Part shown: in pieces, positions 1 to 8,626 of the stretch | How positions within the stretch are numbered: position 1 is the first letter of the stretch | Layout: the number at the start of each line of letters is the position of its first letter | Assembly (NCBI GenBank): GCA_937902455.1 | Contig: CALELI010000061.1 | Coordinates: forward strand, 1-35,138 | Reading direction: 5' to 3' | Source of the DNA: an uncultured Prevotellaceae bacterium | Lineage (GTDB): Bacteria; Bacteroidota; Bacteroidia; Bacteroidales; Bacteroidaceae | Length of the DNA: 35,138 nucleotides | Notes under the pieces: generated by a model | Database searches by the model: none | Seen by the model: the letters and a program-made list of their open reading frames with translations, nothing else | What the model was told of the DNA's origin: nothing | Position numbers and translations under genes: made by a program

Positions 1-19
1 AATATTTATTATATGTCTG

Positions 20-50
20 ATTAATGTCTTCATTAATGTCTGATTAATGT
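20..50. repeat. Phased ATTAATGT array (three sites)
   Basis: ATTAATGT occurs at 20-27, 32-39 and 43-50, spaced 12 and 11 bp, about one helical turn. A weaker match lies near 8-15. The same unit forms the larger array before purL. It may be an operator or leader of a gene beyond the left edge, because a leftward -7 box lies at 130-137. Function is inferred only. Confidence 0.6.
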
Positions 51-129
51 TATAACTCAAATATTTATGCATATACTAAAGTTAAGTTATGTATTATTTG
101 TATTGTTACTATTGTTCTTATTTTCTCTG

Positions 130-137
130 CAAAGATA
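130..137 (-). promoter_or_regulatory. Possible leftward -7 box (TATCTTTG)
   Basis: Reading leftwards the sequence is TATCTTTG, a match to the Bacteroidetes -7 consensus TAnnTTTG. No TTTG is found 19-21 bp upstream, so the assignment is weak. It would drive a gene beyond the left edge with a leader of 120 nt or more containing the ATTAATGT array. Confidence 0.35.
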
Positions 138-161
138 GTAAATCTGCGCGAGAAACGTGCA

Positions 162-3074
162 TTAATATCCGAAAATATCTTCGAGAGATACTCGTCTGAC
201 TGGTGCCACAGCCTGAATGGCTCCCATGTCGAGCTCGCTCTCGTTGCCGAGAATGAGATACTTGTAAGTGCGTCCCTTCACATGATTCTGCTGGAAATCG
301 ATGATATCCTTGAGGGTCATGTCCTTCACCTTGTTGTAGACATCCTTGTCGATGTCGTAGTCAAGTCCGTGATTGCGGCTTGTAAGGTACTGGAAGAGCA
401 CGTTCTCGCGAATGACACGCTGAGTAGCAATTCTCTTCACGATGGCATCCTTCGCAAGACCGAAAGCAGGCTCTGACTGAGGGGTATTCTCGATGATTTC
501 GTTGAAGGTACCGAATGCATCCATCATCTTGTCGTTCTGGGTGATGATATAAGAATAGAATGTATTGGTCAGTCCCTTGAATGCAGGTGCATTGTAGTAT
601 GCTGCTGCGCTGTAAGCCAGGCCTCTTGCCTCACGAAGTTCCTGGAATACCACACCGTTCATTCCTCCTCCGAAGTACTCGTTGAAGAGAGTCATCTGAG
701 GTTCCAGTGAAGGGTCGTAAGTCTCGCCGTTGTCGCTGAAGCCCATCATGTAGATGTTCTTTGCATCGAACGGAGCGATGAGGACTTCGTTCTCCGGTGT
801 AGGGAGTGACGGATAGATGTCGGCTTCCACACCGTCAACAAGGTTTGCTGCGGTGAGTTCCGGGTTGATTTCCTTCTCGAGCTCGTCCAATGAGAGCGGA
901 CCATAATAGAGGATGGTCTTCTTGTAATTGAGCAGGTCGGTGAGCTTGCCGAGGAGGGCCTGAGGGTCGGCGGCAGCCAGTTCCGAGGCGGACATGATGT
1001 TGGTGTTCTCGTTGAGCGGGCCGAACTGACCGAAGGCACGGAGCTTGGCGAAGCAAGTGCGCTGGTCGTGCTTTGCGTCGGCACGGGCCTTGAGCAGGTC
1101 ACTCACGAGGTTTTCGTATACAAGTTCGTCGCTCTGTACGTTCTTTATCCAGTTGATGAAGAGGGAGAGTGCCTGAGGCATGTTCTCTGCCAGACCTGAC
1201 ACTGAGAGGACAGACACATTGGAAGACACACTCACGCTGGCATTGCAGGCAAGGTGGTAGAGTTCCTTCTGGAGTTCCTCAGGAGAGAGCTTGTCGGTTC
1301 CGAGATATGAGAAATAGTCGGCAGCAGTGGTGAGTTCCTTGTCGGCCTTGCTACCGTGATTGATGCGGAACTGGAGCATGAAGGTGCCGTTCGTGGTGTT
1401 CTCCTTGTAGAGGACCTCGTCGCCGTTGGCGTATGACTTCTGAGTCATCTCCTTCTGGAAGTCAACGAACACAGGCTCAATAGGCTTTACGTCGGATGCA
1501 ACGATGTCCTTCACGAACTGGCTCTGCTTGTCGCGGTTCATCTCGATTGGCGAGATGGCTGGCTTCTCTATCTTCTTCTCGTCGGGATCAGGACCCTGGA
1601 GCTTATAGATGCACGCATAGCCTTCAGTGATGTACTTGTTGGCATAAGCCACGACATCCTGTTTTGTAATCTTGCTCAGACGGTCGAGTTTCTCCACCTC
1701 GTCCTTCCATTCAGTGCCGTTCACGAACGACTGTACGAACTTGTCGGCACGGCTGGAATTATCCTCAAGACTGCGCATATACTGGAGTTTCATGTTGTTG
1801 ATGATTGACTCGAGCAGCTTGTCGTCGAAGTTTCCACTCTTCAGTTTCTCCATCTCCCCGAGCATGAGGTCCTTTGCCTCGTCGAGTGTCTGTCCGTCCT
1901 TAGGAACGGCAAGGGCGATGAGCTCGGAGAAGTCGCTCATGGTGTTGACTCCGCTACCGCTCTGCAATACCTTCTGCTGCTGGTTGAGGTTGATGTCGAA
2001 CAATCCAGCCTTACCGTTGTTGAGAATCTCGCCTACGATTTCTGCATAGTCGCTGTCGAGGCTACTTGTCCCCGGCAATCCCCATGCGAGGACTATCTCT
2101 GCTGCCTCAGGACCGTAGACTTCACGCTTTACAGGAGCGGTGAGCACATTCAGCGGAATGTCGGTCAGCTCTGCACGCTGAGCCTCTACATCGGGATTTG
2201 CCTCCCAGTCACCGAAGTACTTCTTTATGATCTTCACTGTCTCGTCGAAATCGAAGTCGCCACTCATACAGATGGCTACGTTGTTCGGCACATACCACTT
2301 GGCAAAGTGGTTCTTAATGTTTGTGATTGACGGATTCTTGAGGTGGTCACCCTTTCCGATCACTGTCTGCTTGCCGTAAGGATGGTTAGGGAAGAGAATC
2401 TGTCCGATAGCCTCCCATACCTTTCTCATGTCCTGAGTGAGAGAGATGTTGTACTCCTCATACACTGCTTCCAGCTCGGTGTGGAAGCCACGGATTACCA
2501 TGTTCCTGAAGCGGTCACTCTGTATCTTTGCCCAGTTCTCAATCTGGTTCGACGGAATGTCCTCCACGTAGCAGGTCACGTCGTCGCTTGTATAGGCGTT
2601 GCTGCCGTCAGAACCAATGGAAGCCATCAGCTTGTCGTACTCATTTGCAATGGCATAGGTAGATGCCTTGTAGCTGATGCTGTCGATTTCGTGATAGATG
2701 GCCTTGCGTTCCTCAGGGTCGGTCTTGGTGCGATACACCTCATAGAGAGCCTCAATCTTGTCGAGGAGAGGTTTCTCTGCTTCGTAGTTGCTCGTTCCGA
2801 AACTGTCAGTACCCTTGAACATAAGGTGTTCGAGATAGTGTGACAGACCTGTAGTCTCGGCAGGGTCGTTCTTTCCACCCACGCGTACTGCTATGTAAGT
2901 CTGGATTCTCGGCTGGTCCTTGTTGACCGTAAGATAGATTTTCAACCCGTTGTCGAGGGTGTAGATTCTTGTCTCCATCGGATCACCAGGAACCGACTCG
3001 TACTTTTCAGAACAACTTGCAGCAAAGAATGCCACAAGCATCATTGACACGATAAAGGCTAATTTTGATTTCAT
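162..3074 (-). CDS. M16 family zinc metallopeptidase, lipoprotein
   Basis: This 970-residue protein is a two-lobed insulinase/pitrilysin-type (M16) peptidase. The inverted zinc motif HxxEH is at residues 79-83 (HYLEH): H79 and H83 bind zinc and E82 is the base. The third ligand is probably E200, in ELEAVYEE. The distance from H83 to E200 is longer than in pitrilysin because of a charged helical insertion around residues 97-140. The N-terminus is a lipoprotein signal with lipobox AASC (Cys21), so it should be anchored in a membrane facing the periplasm or outside. The second half carries a non-catalytic M16 repeat with the ELREARGLAYS motif. The family degrades peptides or processes proteins; the substrate is unknown. 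The start is the ATG before the signal peptide. No clear promoter was seen in the short gap upstream. Confidence 0.93.
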   Translation of the reverse strand: MKSKLAFIVSMMLVAFFAASCSEKYESVPGDPMETRIYTLDNGLKIYLTVNKDQPRIQTYIAVRVGGKNDPAETTGLSHYLEHLMFKGTDSFGTSNYEAEKPLLDKIEALYEVYRTKTDPEERKAIYHEIDSISYKASTYAIANEYDKLMASIGSDGSNAYTSDDVTCYVEDIPSNQIENWAKIQSDRFRNMVIRGFHTELEAVYEEYNISLTQDMRKVWEAIGQILFPNHPYGKQTVIGKGDHLKNPSITNIKNHFAKWYVPNNVAICMSGDFDFDETVKIIKKYFGDWEANPDVEAQRAELTDIPLNVLTAPVKREVYGPEAAEIVLAWGLPGTSSLDSDYAEIVGEILNNGKAGLFDINLNQQQKVLQSGSGVNTMSDFSELIALAVPKDGQTLDEAKDLMLGEMEKLKSGNFDDKLLESIINNMKLQYMRSLEDNSSRADKFVQSFVNGTEWKDEVEKLDRLSKITKQDVVAYANKYITEGYACIYKLQGPDPDEKKIEKPAISPIEMNRDKQSQFVKDIVASDVKPIEPVFVDFQKEMTQKSYANGDEVLYKENTTNGTFMLQFRINHGSKADKELTTAADYFSYLGTDKLSPEELQKELYHLACNASVSVSSNVSVLSVSGLAENMPQALSLFINWIKNVQSDELVYENLVSDLLKARADAKHDQRTCFAKLRAFGQFGPLNENTNIMSASELAAADPQALLGKLTDLLNYKKTILYYGPLSLDELEKEINPELTAANLVDGVEADIYPSLPTPENEVLIAPFDAKNIYMMGFSDNGETYDPSLEPQMTLFNEYFGGGMNGVVFQELREARGLAYSAAAYYNAPAFKGLTNTFYSYIITQNDKMMDAFGTFNEIIENTPQSEPAFGLAKDAIVKRIATQRVIRENVLFQYLTSRNHGLDYDIDKDVYNKVKDMTLKDIIDFQQNHVKGRTYKYLILGNESELDMGAIQAVAPVRRVSLEDIFGY

Positions 3075-3095
3075 AGATTTTAAGTATTTTTATTT

Positions 3096-3158
3096 GGCCG
3101 TTGGCCATTGGCCATTAGCCGTTGGCTTTTTCATTGTTCATTATTCATTGTTCATTTT
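3096..3158. repeat. Heptamer microrepeat spacer (9 units)
   Basis: Nine 7-nt units run in register: GGCCGTT, GGCCATT, GGCCATT, AGCCGTT, GGCTTTT, TCATTGT, TCATTAT, TCATTGT, TCATTTT. The sequence theme changes from GGCCATT to TCATTGT without losing the 7-nt register. The DUF4954 gene ends inside it. Confidence 0.8.
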
Positions 3159-4655
3159 TTTGTGCAGCAGGTGAGTTGCAGTCTTCCACTTCACTCCCCT
3201 CACGAAGTCGTTGAGCTGTTCCTCGCTCACGTCACCCATGTCAAACTCCTTCCTGGCATCGGCCTTCACCAGTTCCACCCAACGGTCGTAGGCCTCCTCG
3301 TCGTGACTGACGACAGGGAAATCATGTTCCAGCGCCGAAATGGCAGCAAGGAGTGATTCTATGCTTCCTATTTCTCCACATTCGACCTTCTTCACAATTT
3401 CTTCCACATCACGCTTTCTTGCAATGCAACCCAGCATGTCCACATATTCCACGTCGTCCCAGTCCTTGTCGCAGAGGTCGATGATGAGCCTGTAGTAGTC
3501 GATGCCCTTCTCGAGTGCGCTCTTCGTGATGACGCAGCCTTCATGGAAGTATTCGTCCACATCTCCGGCAGTGGCTTTCAGTTCGCTGAGGAGTGCCAGG
3601 CCCTGTCTTGCAAACTGACGGATGTAAGGATTCGGGAAGTCAAAGGATATGATGTCGCGCCTTGCATTCTCCTTCCTCGCATCGCGTTTCGGCCATTTGT
3701 TGATGTCGCGCCATGTACCTACGGTCTTGATGTTCACTCCCGGCACGATATATGTCTTCTCCTGACTGGCAAGCACGTATGAGAACGGCAGGTTCGAGAG
3801 GTCAGGATGCTGAGTGAGCTTGCCCATCACCATCGAGAATGCCCCGATAGTTGCCGGCCAGAGGATATGACAGCCCGAGGCAGTCTTCGCACCTCGCTGG
3901 AGTGTCCCCCAGTGGATTGGGCCCATCTTGTAGGCATGGTTGCTCTGATTGGTGTTGGAGCCTGCGTTGTAGAAGGAGAACTCGCCTCCGATGAGCAGGG
4001 TACTCTTGTGGTGGCTGCACGCAAACGGGCCACAGAGTGCCGCACAGGCCTCTCCGTTGTCCATATAGGCATTGGCGAAGAAAAGTGATGCCTCGCTGGA
4101 GAAGCCCTTGCCGACATGCACGGCCTCGCCTACGAAACTCTCATACACTTTCGCACCGTCAGTAACCGTCGCTCCACAGGCAGTCACGGAGTTTTCCATG
4201 ATGACATCGACACCCACATAACTCGGTGCATCCTCACTGCTGCAAATGATGGAATCCACAATCTTTGTGGCACCTTCTATCACGGCATGGTCACCGATGA
4301 CAGTCTTCCGGACAGTCTCCTTATATTCCTGATTCCCTAATTCCCTGATTCCGTCATAGTGAATCATCATCCATGCCAGCTGGGCAGTCAGTTCAGGTAT
4401 GAGCATCACATTGCCGTCACCACCCTCGTTGAGGACGGAAATCACAATCGGCCTTGCCTGCTTCCCGCTGCCTTTAAGCATCTTCACATCAGAGATTCGC
4501 ACATCCTTACCAATCTCCACATGACCATAGAAATTAGTATTGCGCACGTTCTTCACCTCGAAATCATCGTCAACACTCACCAGCGACCAGTCCTCGGCCC
4601 AGCAATGCTGCCTTCCTTCGAGTTGTTCTATTTCTTTATCATTCAGTTTCCTCAT
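3141..4655 (-). CDS. DUF4954 family protein (left-handed beta-helix type)
   Basis: The protein has 504 residues and resembles the DUF4954 family of Bacteroidetes. The N-terminus (MRKLNDKEIEQLEGRQHCWAE) and the stretches around residues 40-60 and 115-180 (IGxxxxI, TVIGDHAVIEGATKI) show the hexapeptide periodicity of a left-handed parallel beta-helix, as in sugar-nucleotide or acyl transferases. The C-terminal third is helical. As I recall, family members are often about 650 residues, so this one may be a short form. No enzymatic function is established. The last residues (MNNE) and stop are encoded by the heptamer spacer. A micro-duplication (GATTCCCTAATTCCCTGATTCC) lies inside the coding region near 4327-4350. 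It lies between hflX and the M16 gene on the same strand and may share a transcript with them. Confidence 0.75.
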   Translation of the reverse strand: MRKLNDKEIEQLEGRQHCWAEDWSLVSVDDDFEVKNVRNTNFYGHVEIGKDVRISDVKMLKGSGKQARPIVISVLNEGGDGNVMLIPELTAQLAWMMIHYDGIRELGNQEYKETVRKTVIGDHAVIEGATKIVDSIICSSEDAPSYVGVDVIMENSVTACGATVTDGAKVYESFVGEAVHVGKGFSSEASLFFANAYMDNGEACAALCGPFACSHHKSTLLIGGEFSFYNAGSNTNQSNHAYKMGPIHWGTLQRGAKTASGCHILWPATIGAFSMVMGKLTQHPDLSNLPFSYVLASQEKTYIVPGVNIKTVGTWRDINKWPKRDARKENARRDIISFDFPNPYIRQFARQGLALLSELKATAGDVDEYFHEGCVITKSALEKGIDYYRLIIDLCDKDWDDVEYVDMLGCIARKRDVEEIVKKVECGEIGSIESLLAAISALEHDFPVVSHDEEAYDRWVELVKADARKEFDMGDVSEEQLNDFVRGVKWKTATHLLHKKMNNE

Positions 4656-4659
4656 ATTC

Positions 4660-4696
4660 TTCTTTGTTCATTTTTCATTCTTCATTTTTCATTCTT
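4660..4696. repeat. Heptamer microrepeat spacer (TTCATTT/TTCATTC)
   Basis: Units TTCTTTG, TTCATTT, TTCATTC, TTCATTT, TTCATTC run in a 7-nt register between DUF4954 and hflX. The hflX stop codon (4689-4691) lies inside it. Confidence 0.8.
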
Positions 4697-5915
4697 CGTA
4701 GACTTCGTACAGAAAGTCATTATACGGATATTTCTGCACATGAAGTTCACGGACTTTCTTATAGAGCAGTTCCTTGAATTCCTTCATGTTCTCCCCCTTC
4801 GCGGCAGAGACGAAGAAGCAACTGTCGCCCATCTTGGCCATCCACGTGTTCATCAGTTCCTCGAGAGGTATGTTCTCCTTCGTACGAGGCGTGAGGTCGT
4901 CCTCGTCCTTTGGGGTCCAGGTGTAGGCGTCAATCTTGTTGAAGAGAATCATCGACGGCTTGTCGCTTGCGCCGAGATCGCCGAGGGTCTTCTCCACCAC
5001 CCTTATCTGTTCCTCGAAGTCAGGATGAGAGATGTCCACCACATGAACGAGCATGTCGGCCTCTCTCACCTCGTCGAGTGTCGACTTGAACGACTCCACA
5101 AGGTCTGTAGGGAGTTTGCGGATGAACCCGACCGTGTCGGATAGCAGGAACGGGAGGTTCTCTATCGTCACCTTCCTCACCGTCGTGTCGAGTGTGGCAA
5201 ACAGCTTGTTCTCGGCAAACACATCACTCTTCGAGAGCAGGTTCATCAATGTCGACTTACCCACGTTAGTGTAGCCCACAAGTGCCACCCTTATCAGTCG
5301 TCCACGATTCTTTCTCTGCGTGTTCTTCTGGGTGTCGATGTCGTTCAGGCGCTGTTTCAGCAGAGCCATACGGTTGCGGATGATTCGCTGGTCCATCTCC
5401 AACTGGGTTTCTCCCGGTCCTCTCAGGCCCACACTACCACCTCGCTGTCTTTCGAGGTGAGTCCACAGACGAGTGAGTCGTGGCAACATATATTTATACT
5501 GAGCCAGTTCCACCTGAGTCTTTGCAGTAGCCGTCTGGGCTCTCATGGCAAAGATATCGAGGATAAGACTCGTCCTGTCGAGAATCTTCACCTGCAGTTC
5601 CTTCTCGATATTCCTTATCTGCTTCGCACTCAGTTCATCATCAAAGATGACCATCCCCACTTCTCTCTCCTCGTCCTCCTCGGCCTTTATGAAGGCACGG
5701 ATTTCCTCGAGTTTTCCGGTGCCGACGTAGGTCACACTACTTGGCCCACCCACTCTCTGGGTGAATCTCCTTATGACCTTTGCACCAGCCGTCTGTGCAA
5801 GGAATTCCAGTTCATCAAGATACTCGTTCGTCTTCCTCTCACTCTGCTGAGGAGTGATAAGTCCCACGAGCACCGCTGTCTCCACTTTTGGTTCAGTTAT
5901 GATAAATTCTTTCAC
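4689..5915 (-). CDS. hflX: Ribosome-associated GTPase HflX
   Basis: The 408-residue protein is a full-length HflX: an N-terminal nucleotide-binding domain, the linker with the signature GLRGPGETQLE near 163-173, and an Obg-like G domain. The P-loop is GYTNVGKST at 214-222, G3 is DTVGF at 260-264 and G4 is NKID at 326-329. HflX binds the 50S subunit and splits or rescues stalled ribosomes under stress (known for the family). Translation starts at a GTG at 5913-5915, the only start that places the conserved MKEFIITEPKVETAVLVGL N-terminus. A TAGATTTG -7 box lies at 5936-5943 on the minus strand. The gene is divergent from holB and upstream of DUF4954 and the M16 gene. Confidence 0.95.
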   Translation of the reverse strand: MKEFIITEPKVETAVLVGLITPQQSERKTNEYLDELEFLAQTAGAKVIRRFTQRVGGPSSVTYVGTGKLEEIRAFIKAEEDEEREVGMVIFDDELSAKQIRNIEKELQVKILDRTSLILDIFAMRAQTATAKTQVELAQYKYMLPRLTRLWTHLERQRGGSVGLRGPGETQLEMDQRIIRNRMALLKQRLNDIDTQKNTQRKNRGRLIRVALVGYTNVGKSTLMNLLSKSDVFAENKLFATLDTTVRKVTIENLPFLLSDTVGFIRKLPTDLVESFKSTLDEVREADMLVHVVDISHPDFEEQIRVVEKTLGDLGASDKPSMILFNKIDAYTWTPKDEDDLTPRTKENIPLEELMNTWMAKMGDSCFFVSAAKGENMKEFKELLYKKVRELHVQKYPYNDFLYEVYEE

Positions 5916-5935
5916 TTCAACTACGATTTAACTTG

Positions 5936-5943
5936 CAAATCTA
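5936..5943 (-). promoter_or_regulatory. hflX -7 promoter box
   Basis: TAGATTTG matches TAnnTTTG and lies 20 nt before the GTG start of hflX. No matching -33 TTTG was found at the expected distance, so only the -7 element is supported. Confidence 0.5.
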
Positions 5944-6158
5944 CGCAAAAAAACTGACTTCTCCACCATATAAATATATAAAAGTGCCATTTCTTTACTT
6001 TTTATAACATTTCGCTACCAAACCCTCCCGTAATTCCCGCACAAAAAAACAAATGGGAAGGCGAGACAAAGGATTCGAATTCTCCCGTTCAGAAAATAAA
6101 AACGAAAGTCTTCCAACTTTTATTTTGTATTTCGCTCAACTTTCACTAACTATACCTC

Positions 6159-6228
6159 GCATTTCTTATGATAGCTTGCTCCAAGCTGGCTGACTTGCAC
6201 CAGCCACGCTTGACTGCAAGCGAAATGC
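6159..6228 (+). other. Cloverleaf-like inverted-repeat cluster in hflX-holB gap
   Basis: A 7-bp closing stem GCATTTC (6159-6165) / GAAATGC (6222-6228) encloses three hairpins: AGCTTG-CTC-CAAGCT (6173-6187), GGCTG-N8-CAGCC (6188-6205) and GCTTG-ACTG-CAAGC (6208-6221). The last abuts the closing stem, as the T-arm does in tRNA. The loops lack tRNA signatures, so this is not a tRNA gene. The rest of the 392-bp gap 5916-6307 holds only the two promoters and A+T-rich sequence. Confidence 0.5.
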
Positions 6229-6266
6229 TCTATGAAATTACTCACGTTCGGAAAAAACCAAATAAA

Positions 6267-6298
6267 TTTGTTTTTTCGCTCACTTATTCGTAACTTTG
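6267..6298 (+). promoter_or_regulatory. holB promoter, leaderless start
   Basis: TTTG at 6267-6270, a 20-bp spacer and TAACTTTG at 6291-6298 match the Bacteroidetes sigma-ABfr consensus. The expected transcription start is near 6303-6305, only 3-5 nt before the holB ATG at 6308, so the mRNA should be leaderless or nearly so. Confidence 0.8.
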
Positions 6299-6307
6299 TC
6301 TCCGAAT

Positions 6308-7408
6308 ATGCATTTCAGCGAAGTCATAGGACAACAGGAGGTCATTGAACGACTGAAGAAAGAGGTGGACGGAGGACGTCTGCCCCATGCCCTGTTGCTC
6401 TACGGACCTGAAGGAAACAGCGGAATGGCCATCGCTCTCGCCCTTGCAGACAAATTGCTGGGCGTGAACGCAAATGGACAGGCTATGGTGGACAAGTTGC
6501 AACATCCCGACCTGCACTTCGCCTTTCCTATCTACAAGAAAGTCTCGGGAAAGGATGCGCTGAGTGACCATTTCATAACGGAATGGAGGGGGCTCGTGAC
6601 CGAGAATCCTTATTTCGGCTATCAGGAATGGATGGAAGCTTGCGGGGCCACTACCCAGCAACTGATGATCTACGAGGCCGAGAGTGACAATCTCATGAAG
6701 AAGTTGTCGCTGAAGGCCAGCCAGGGTGGAAACAGGATTGTGATTGTCTGGCTGCCAGAGAAGATGAATGCCACCTGTGCGAACAAAATCCTGAAACTGC
6801 TCGAGGAACCACCAACAGGGGTTGTGTTCATAATGGTCAGCGAACATCCGGAACTGTTGCTGGAAACAATAAGGAGCAGGGTGCAGGCCATATCGGTACC
6901 GAAACTGCAGGAGGAGGACATCACCAAAGCACTGACGGAGAAATTCCATGTGGCTGACTCCCATGCCGAACTGATTGCGAGGACCTCGTACGGCAACATG
7001 GCCGCTGCCCTGAGAAGTATAAGCGACGACTCGGAAAACGAGGAATATTTCGACCTGTTCGTGGAACTCATGCGACTGAGCTATGTCCGTAAGGTGAAGG
7101 AGATGAGAATCTGGAGCGAGAAGGTGGCAGGACTGGGACGCGAGAAGCAGAAGAACTTCCTGAACTACTGCCAGAGAATGCTTCGCGAGAACTTCATATA
7201 TAACTTCAGGCGGAGCGACATCGTCTACATGAACGCGAGAGAGCAGGAGTTTGCAGTGAAATTTGCGCCTTACATCAACGAGAACAACGTGATGGGCATC
7301 ATGGAGGAACTCTCCCTGTGTCAGCGCGACATTGCACAGAATGCGAACCAAAAAATTGTGTTCTTCGACTTCGCGCTGAAAATGATAGTACTCATAAAGA
7401 ATAGATAG
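6308..7408 (+). CDS. holB: DNA polymerase III subunit delta' (HolB-like)
   Basis: The 366-residue protein starts MHFSEVIGQQEVIERLKKEV and has the clamp-loader AAA+ layout: GRLPHALLLYGPEG around residues 29-42, then HPDLHFAFP, IVWLPEKMNATCANKILKLLEEPP (sensor 1/SRC region) and an all-helical C-terminus. It acts in the clamp loader that places the beta clamp on DNA. The P-loop is degenerate (GPEGNSGMA, no GKT), as in other delta' subunits. The four-cysteine zinc module normally before HPDLHF is missing: the stretch LGVNANGQAMVDKLQ has no cysteine. A longer reading from TTG at 6296 is rejected because it lies inside the promoter box. The gene is followed by ricT and gldH, a common Bacteroidetes order. 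Confidence 0.85.
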   Translation: MHFSEVIGQQEVIERLKKEVDGGRLPHALLLYGPEGNSGMAIALALADKLLGVNANGQAMVDKLQHPDLHFAFPIYKKVSGKDALSDHFITEWRGLVTENPYFGYQEWMEACGATTQQLMIYEAESDNLMKKLSLKASQGGNRIVIVWLPEKMNATCANKILKLLEEPPTGVVFIMVSEHPELLLETIRSRVQAISVPKLQEEDITKALTEKFHVADSHAELIARTSYGNMAAALRSISDDSENEEYFDLFVELMRLSYVRKVKEMRIWSEKVAGLGREKQKNFLNYCQRMLRENFIYNFRRSDIVYMNAREQEFAVKFAPYINENNVMGIMEELSLCQRDIAQNANQKIVFFDFALKMIVLIKNR

Positions 7409-7423
7409 TGCGGCTGATGCCGA

Positions 7424-7472
7424 GTGAATAGTGAAAAGTGAATAGTGAAAAGCGAATGAAGAATGAAAATGG
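7424..7472. repeat. Heptamer microrepeat spacer (GTGAATA/GTGAAAA)
   Basis: Seven units in register: GTGAATA, GTGAAAA, GTGAATA, GTGAAAA, GCGAATG, AAGAATG, AAAATGG. It lies between holB and ricT. Confidence 0.8.
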
Positions 7473-7513
7473 ACACTCACATTTCGGATTTCGTAACTCA
7501 TAATTAATACAAT

Positions 7514-8626
7514 ATGAACGAATATAAAGTAGGTGACGGATTATGCGGAATAAGCATCGAGGGATGCAACAAGCGTCCTGGAAAGATGAACGCATACGAC
7601 TATATGGCAGACTTGCCCGGCAACAACAAGTCGAGTGAAATAATAGAGGTAGAGTTCAAGGCTCCACGAAAGGGCTATTTCATCAACAGCAATCATCTGG
7701 ATCTGCAGAAAGGTGACATCGTAGCAGTCGAAGCTAACCCTGGACATGACGTGGGTACGGTGACGATGACAGGACAGCTGGTGGCCCTGCAGATAAAGAA
7801 GGCGAAACTGAAACCCGACGTGGAACTGAAGCGAATCTACCGCAAGGCCCGTCAGTCAGACCTTGACAAATGGGAGGAGGCAAAAGCTCGCGAACACGAG
7901 ACGATGATCGAGTCACGCCAGATTGCAAAGGGTCTGGGACTGGAGATGAAAATCGGTGACGTGGAATATCAGGGTGACGGAGGAAAGGCCATCTTCTATT
8001 ACATTGCAGACGGACGAGTGGACTTCCGCCAGCTCATCAAGGACCTTGCAGCACGATTCCATGTGAGGATTGAGATGAAGCAGATTGGTGCGCGTCAGGA
8101 AGCAGGACGAATCGGAGGCATGGGACCTTGTGGAAGGGAATTATGCTGTGCGACATGGATGACAAAGTTCGTAAGTGTCTCCACCAACGCGGCACGTTTC
8201 CAGGACATGTCGCTCAACCCGCAGAAACTGGCCGGACAATGTGCGAAACTGAAATGCTGCATGAACTATGAGGTGGACCAGTACGTAGAGAAACTCAAAC
8301 GGCTCCCTTCACGCGAAATCGTTCTATATACTCTTGACAAGGAATACTATTATGCGAAGGTCGACATCCTCAGCCGAATGGTTACTTACTCCACTGACAA
8401 GCACTTGTTCGTGAACGCTGTCACCATCTCTGCAGACCGCGCCTTTGAGGTGATAGAGATGAACCGTCATGGCCAGAAACCGGAACGGCTTGCCGAGTCG
8501 GAGGATACCTTCGACAACAAGGCCCTTGACCTCGTGGAACAGGAGAACATCGCCCGCTTCGATAAGTCGAAGAAGAAAAAGAAGAAGAAAAAACCATCAA
8601 ACTCCCAGCAGCCAAAAGGTGAATAA
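7514..8626 (+). CDS. ricT: PSP1-domain regulatory protein (RicT/YaaT-like)
   Basis: The 370-residue protein contains the PSP1 C-terminal domain with its cysteine-rich signature: GPCGRELCCATW near residue 204 and GQCAKLKCCMNYE near 245. In Bacillus subtilis RicT (YaaT) forms an Fe-S complex with RicA and RicF that affects RNA processing and development; that role is known only for Firmicutes. The tail is strongly basic (KKKKKKKK near residue 355) followed by a Ser/Gln-rich end. Start ATG at 7514 is supported by the conserved N-terminal YKVGDGLCGISIEGC. Its last codons overlap the gldH start by 8 nt, suggesting translational coupling. Confidence 0.85.
   Translation: MNEYKVGDGLCGISIEGCNKRPGKMNAYDYMADLPGNNKSSEIIEVEFKAPRKGYFINSNHLDLQKGDIVAVEANPGHDVGTVTMTGQLVALQIKKAKLKPDVELKRIYRKARQSDLDKWEEAKAREHETMIESRQIAKGLGLEMKIGDVEYQGDGGKAIFYYIADGRVDFRQLIKDLAARFHVRIEMKQIGARQEAGRIGGMGPCGRELCCATWMTKFVSVSTNAARFQDMSLNPQKLAGQCAKLKCCMNYEVDQYVEKLKRLPSREIVLYTLDKEYYYAKVDILSRMVTYSTDKHLFVNAVTISADRAFEVIEMNRHGQKPERLAESEDTFDNKALDLVEQENIARFDKSKKKKKKKKPSNSQQPKGE

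Noticed and set aside
6159..6228. tRNA gene
   Set aside because: Arm lengths and loops do not fit; there is no TTCGANNC loop, no 7-nt anticodon loop and no CCA-type end.
6284..7501. 405-codon ORF on the minus strand
   Set aside because: It lies antisense to holB, is His/Leu-rich with no family match, and holB has a promoter and conserved motifs.
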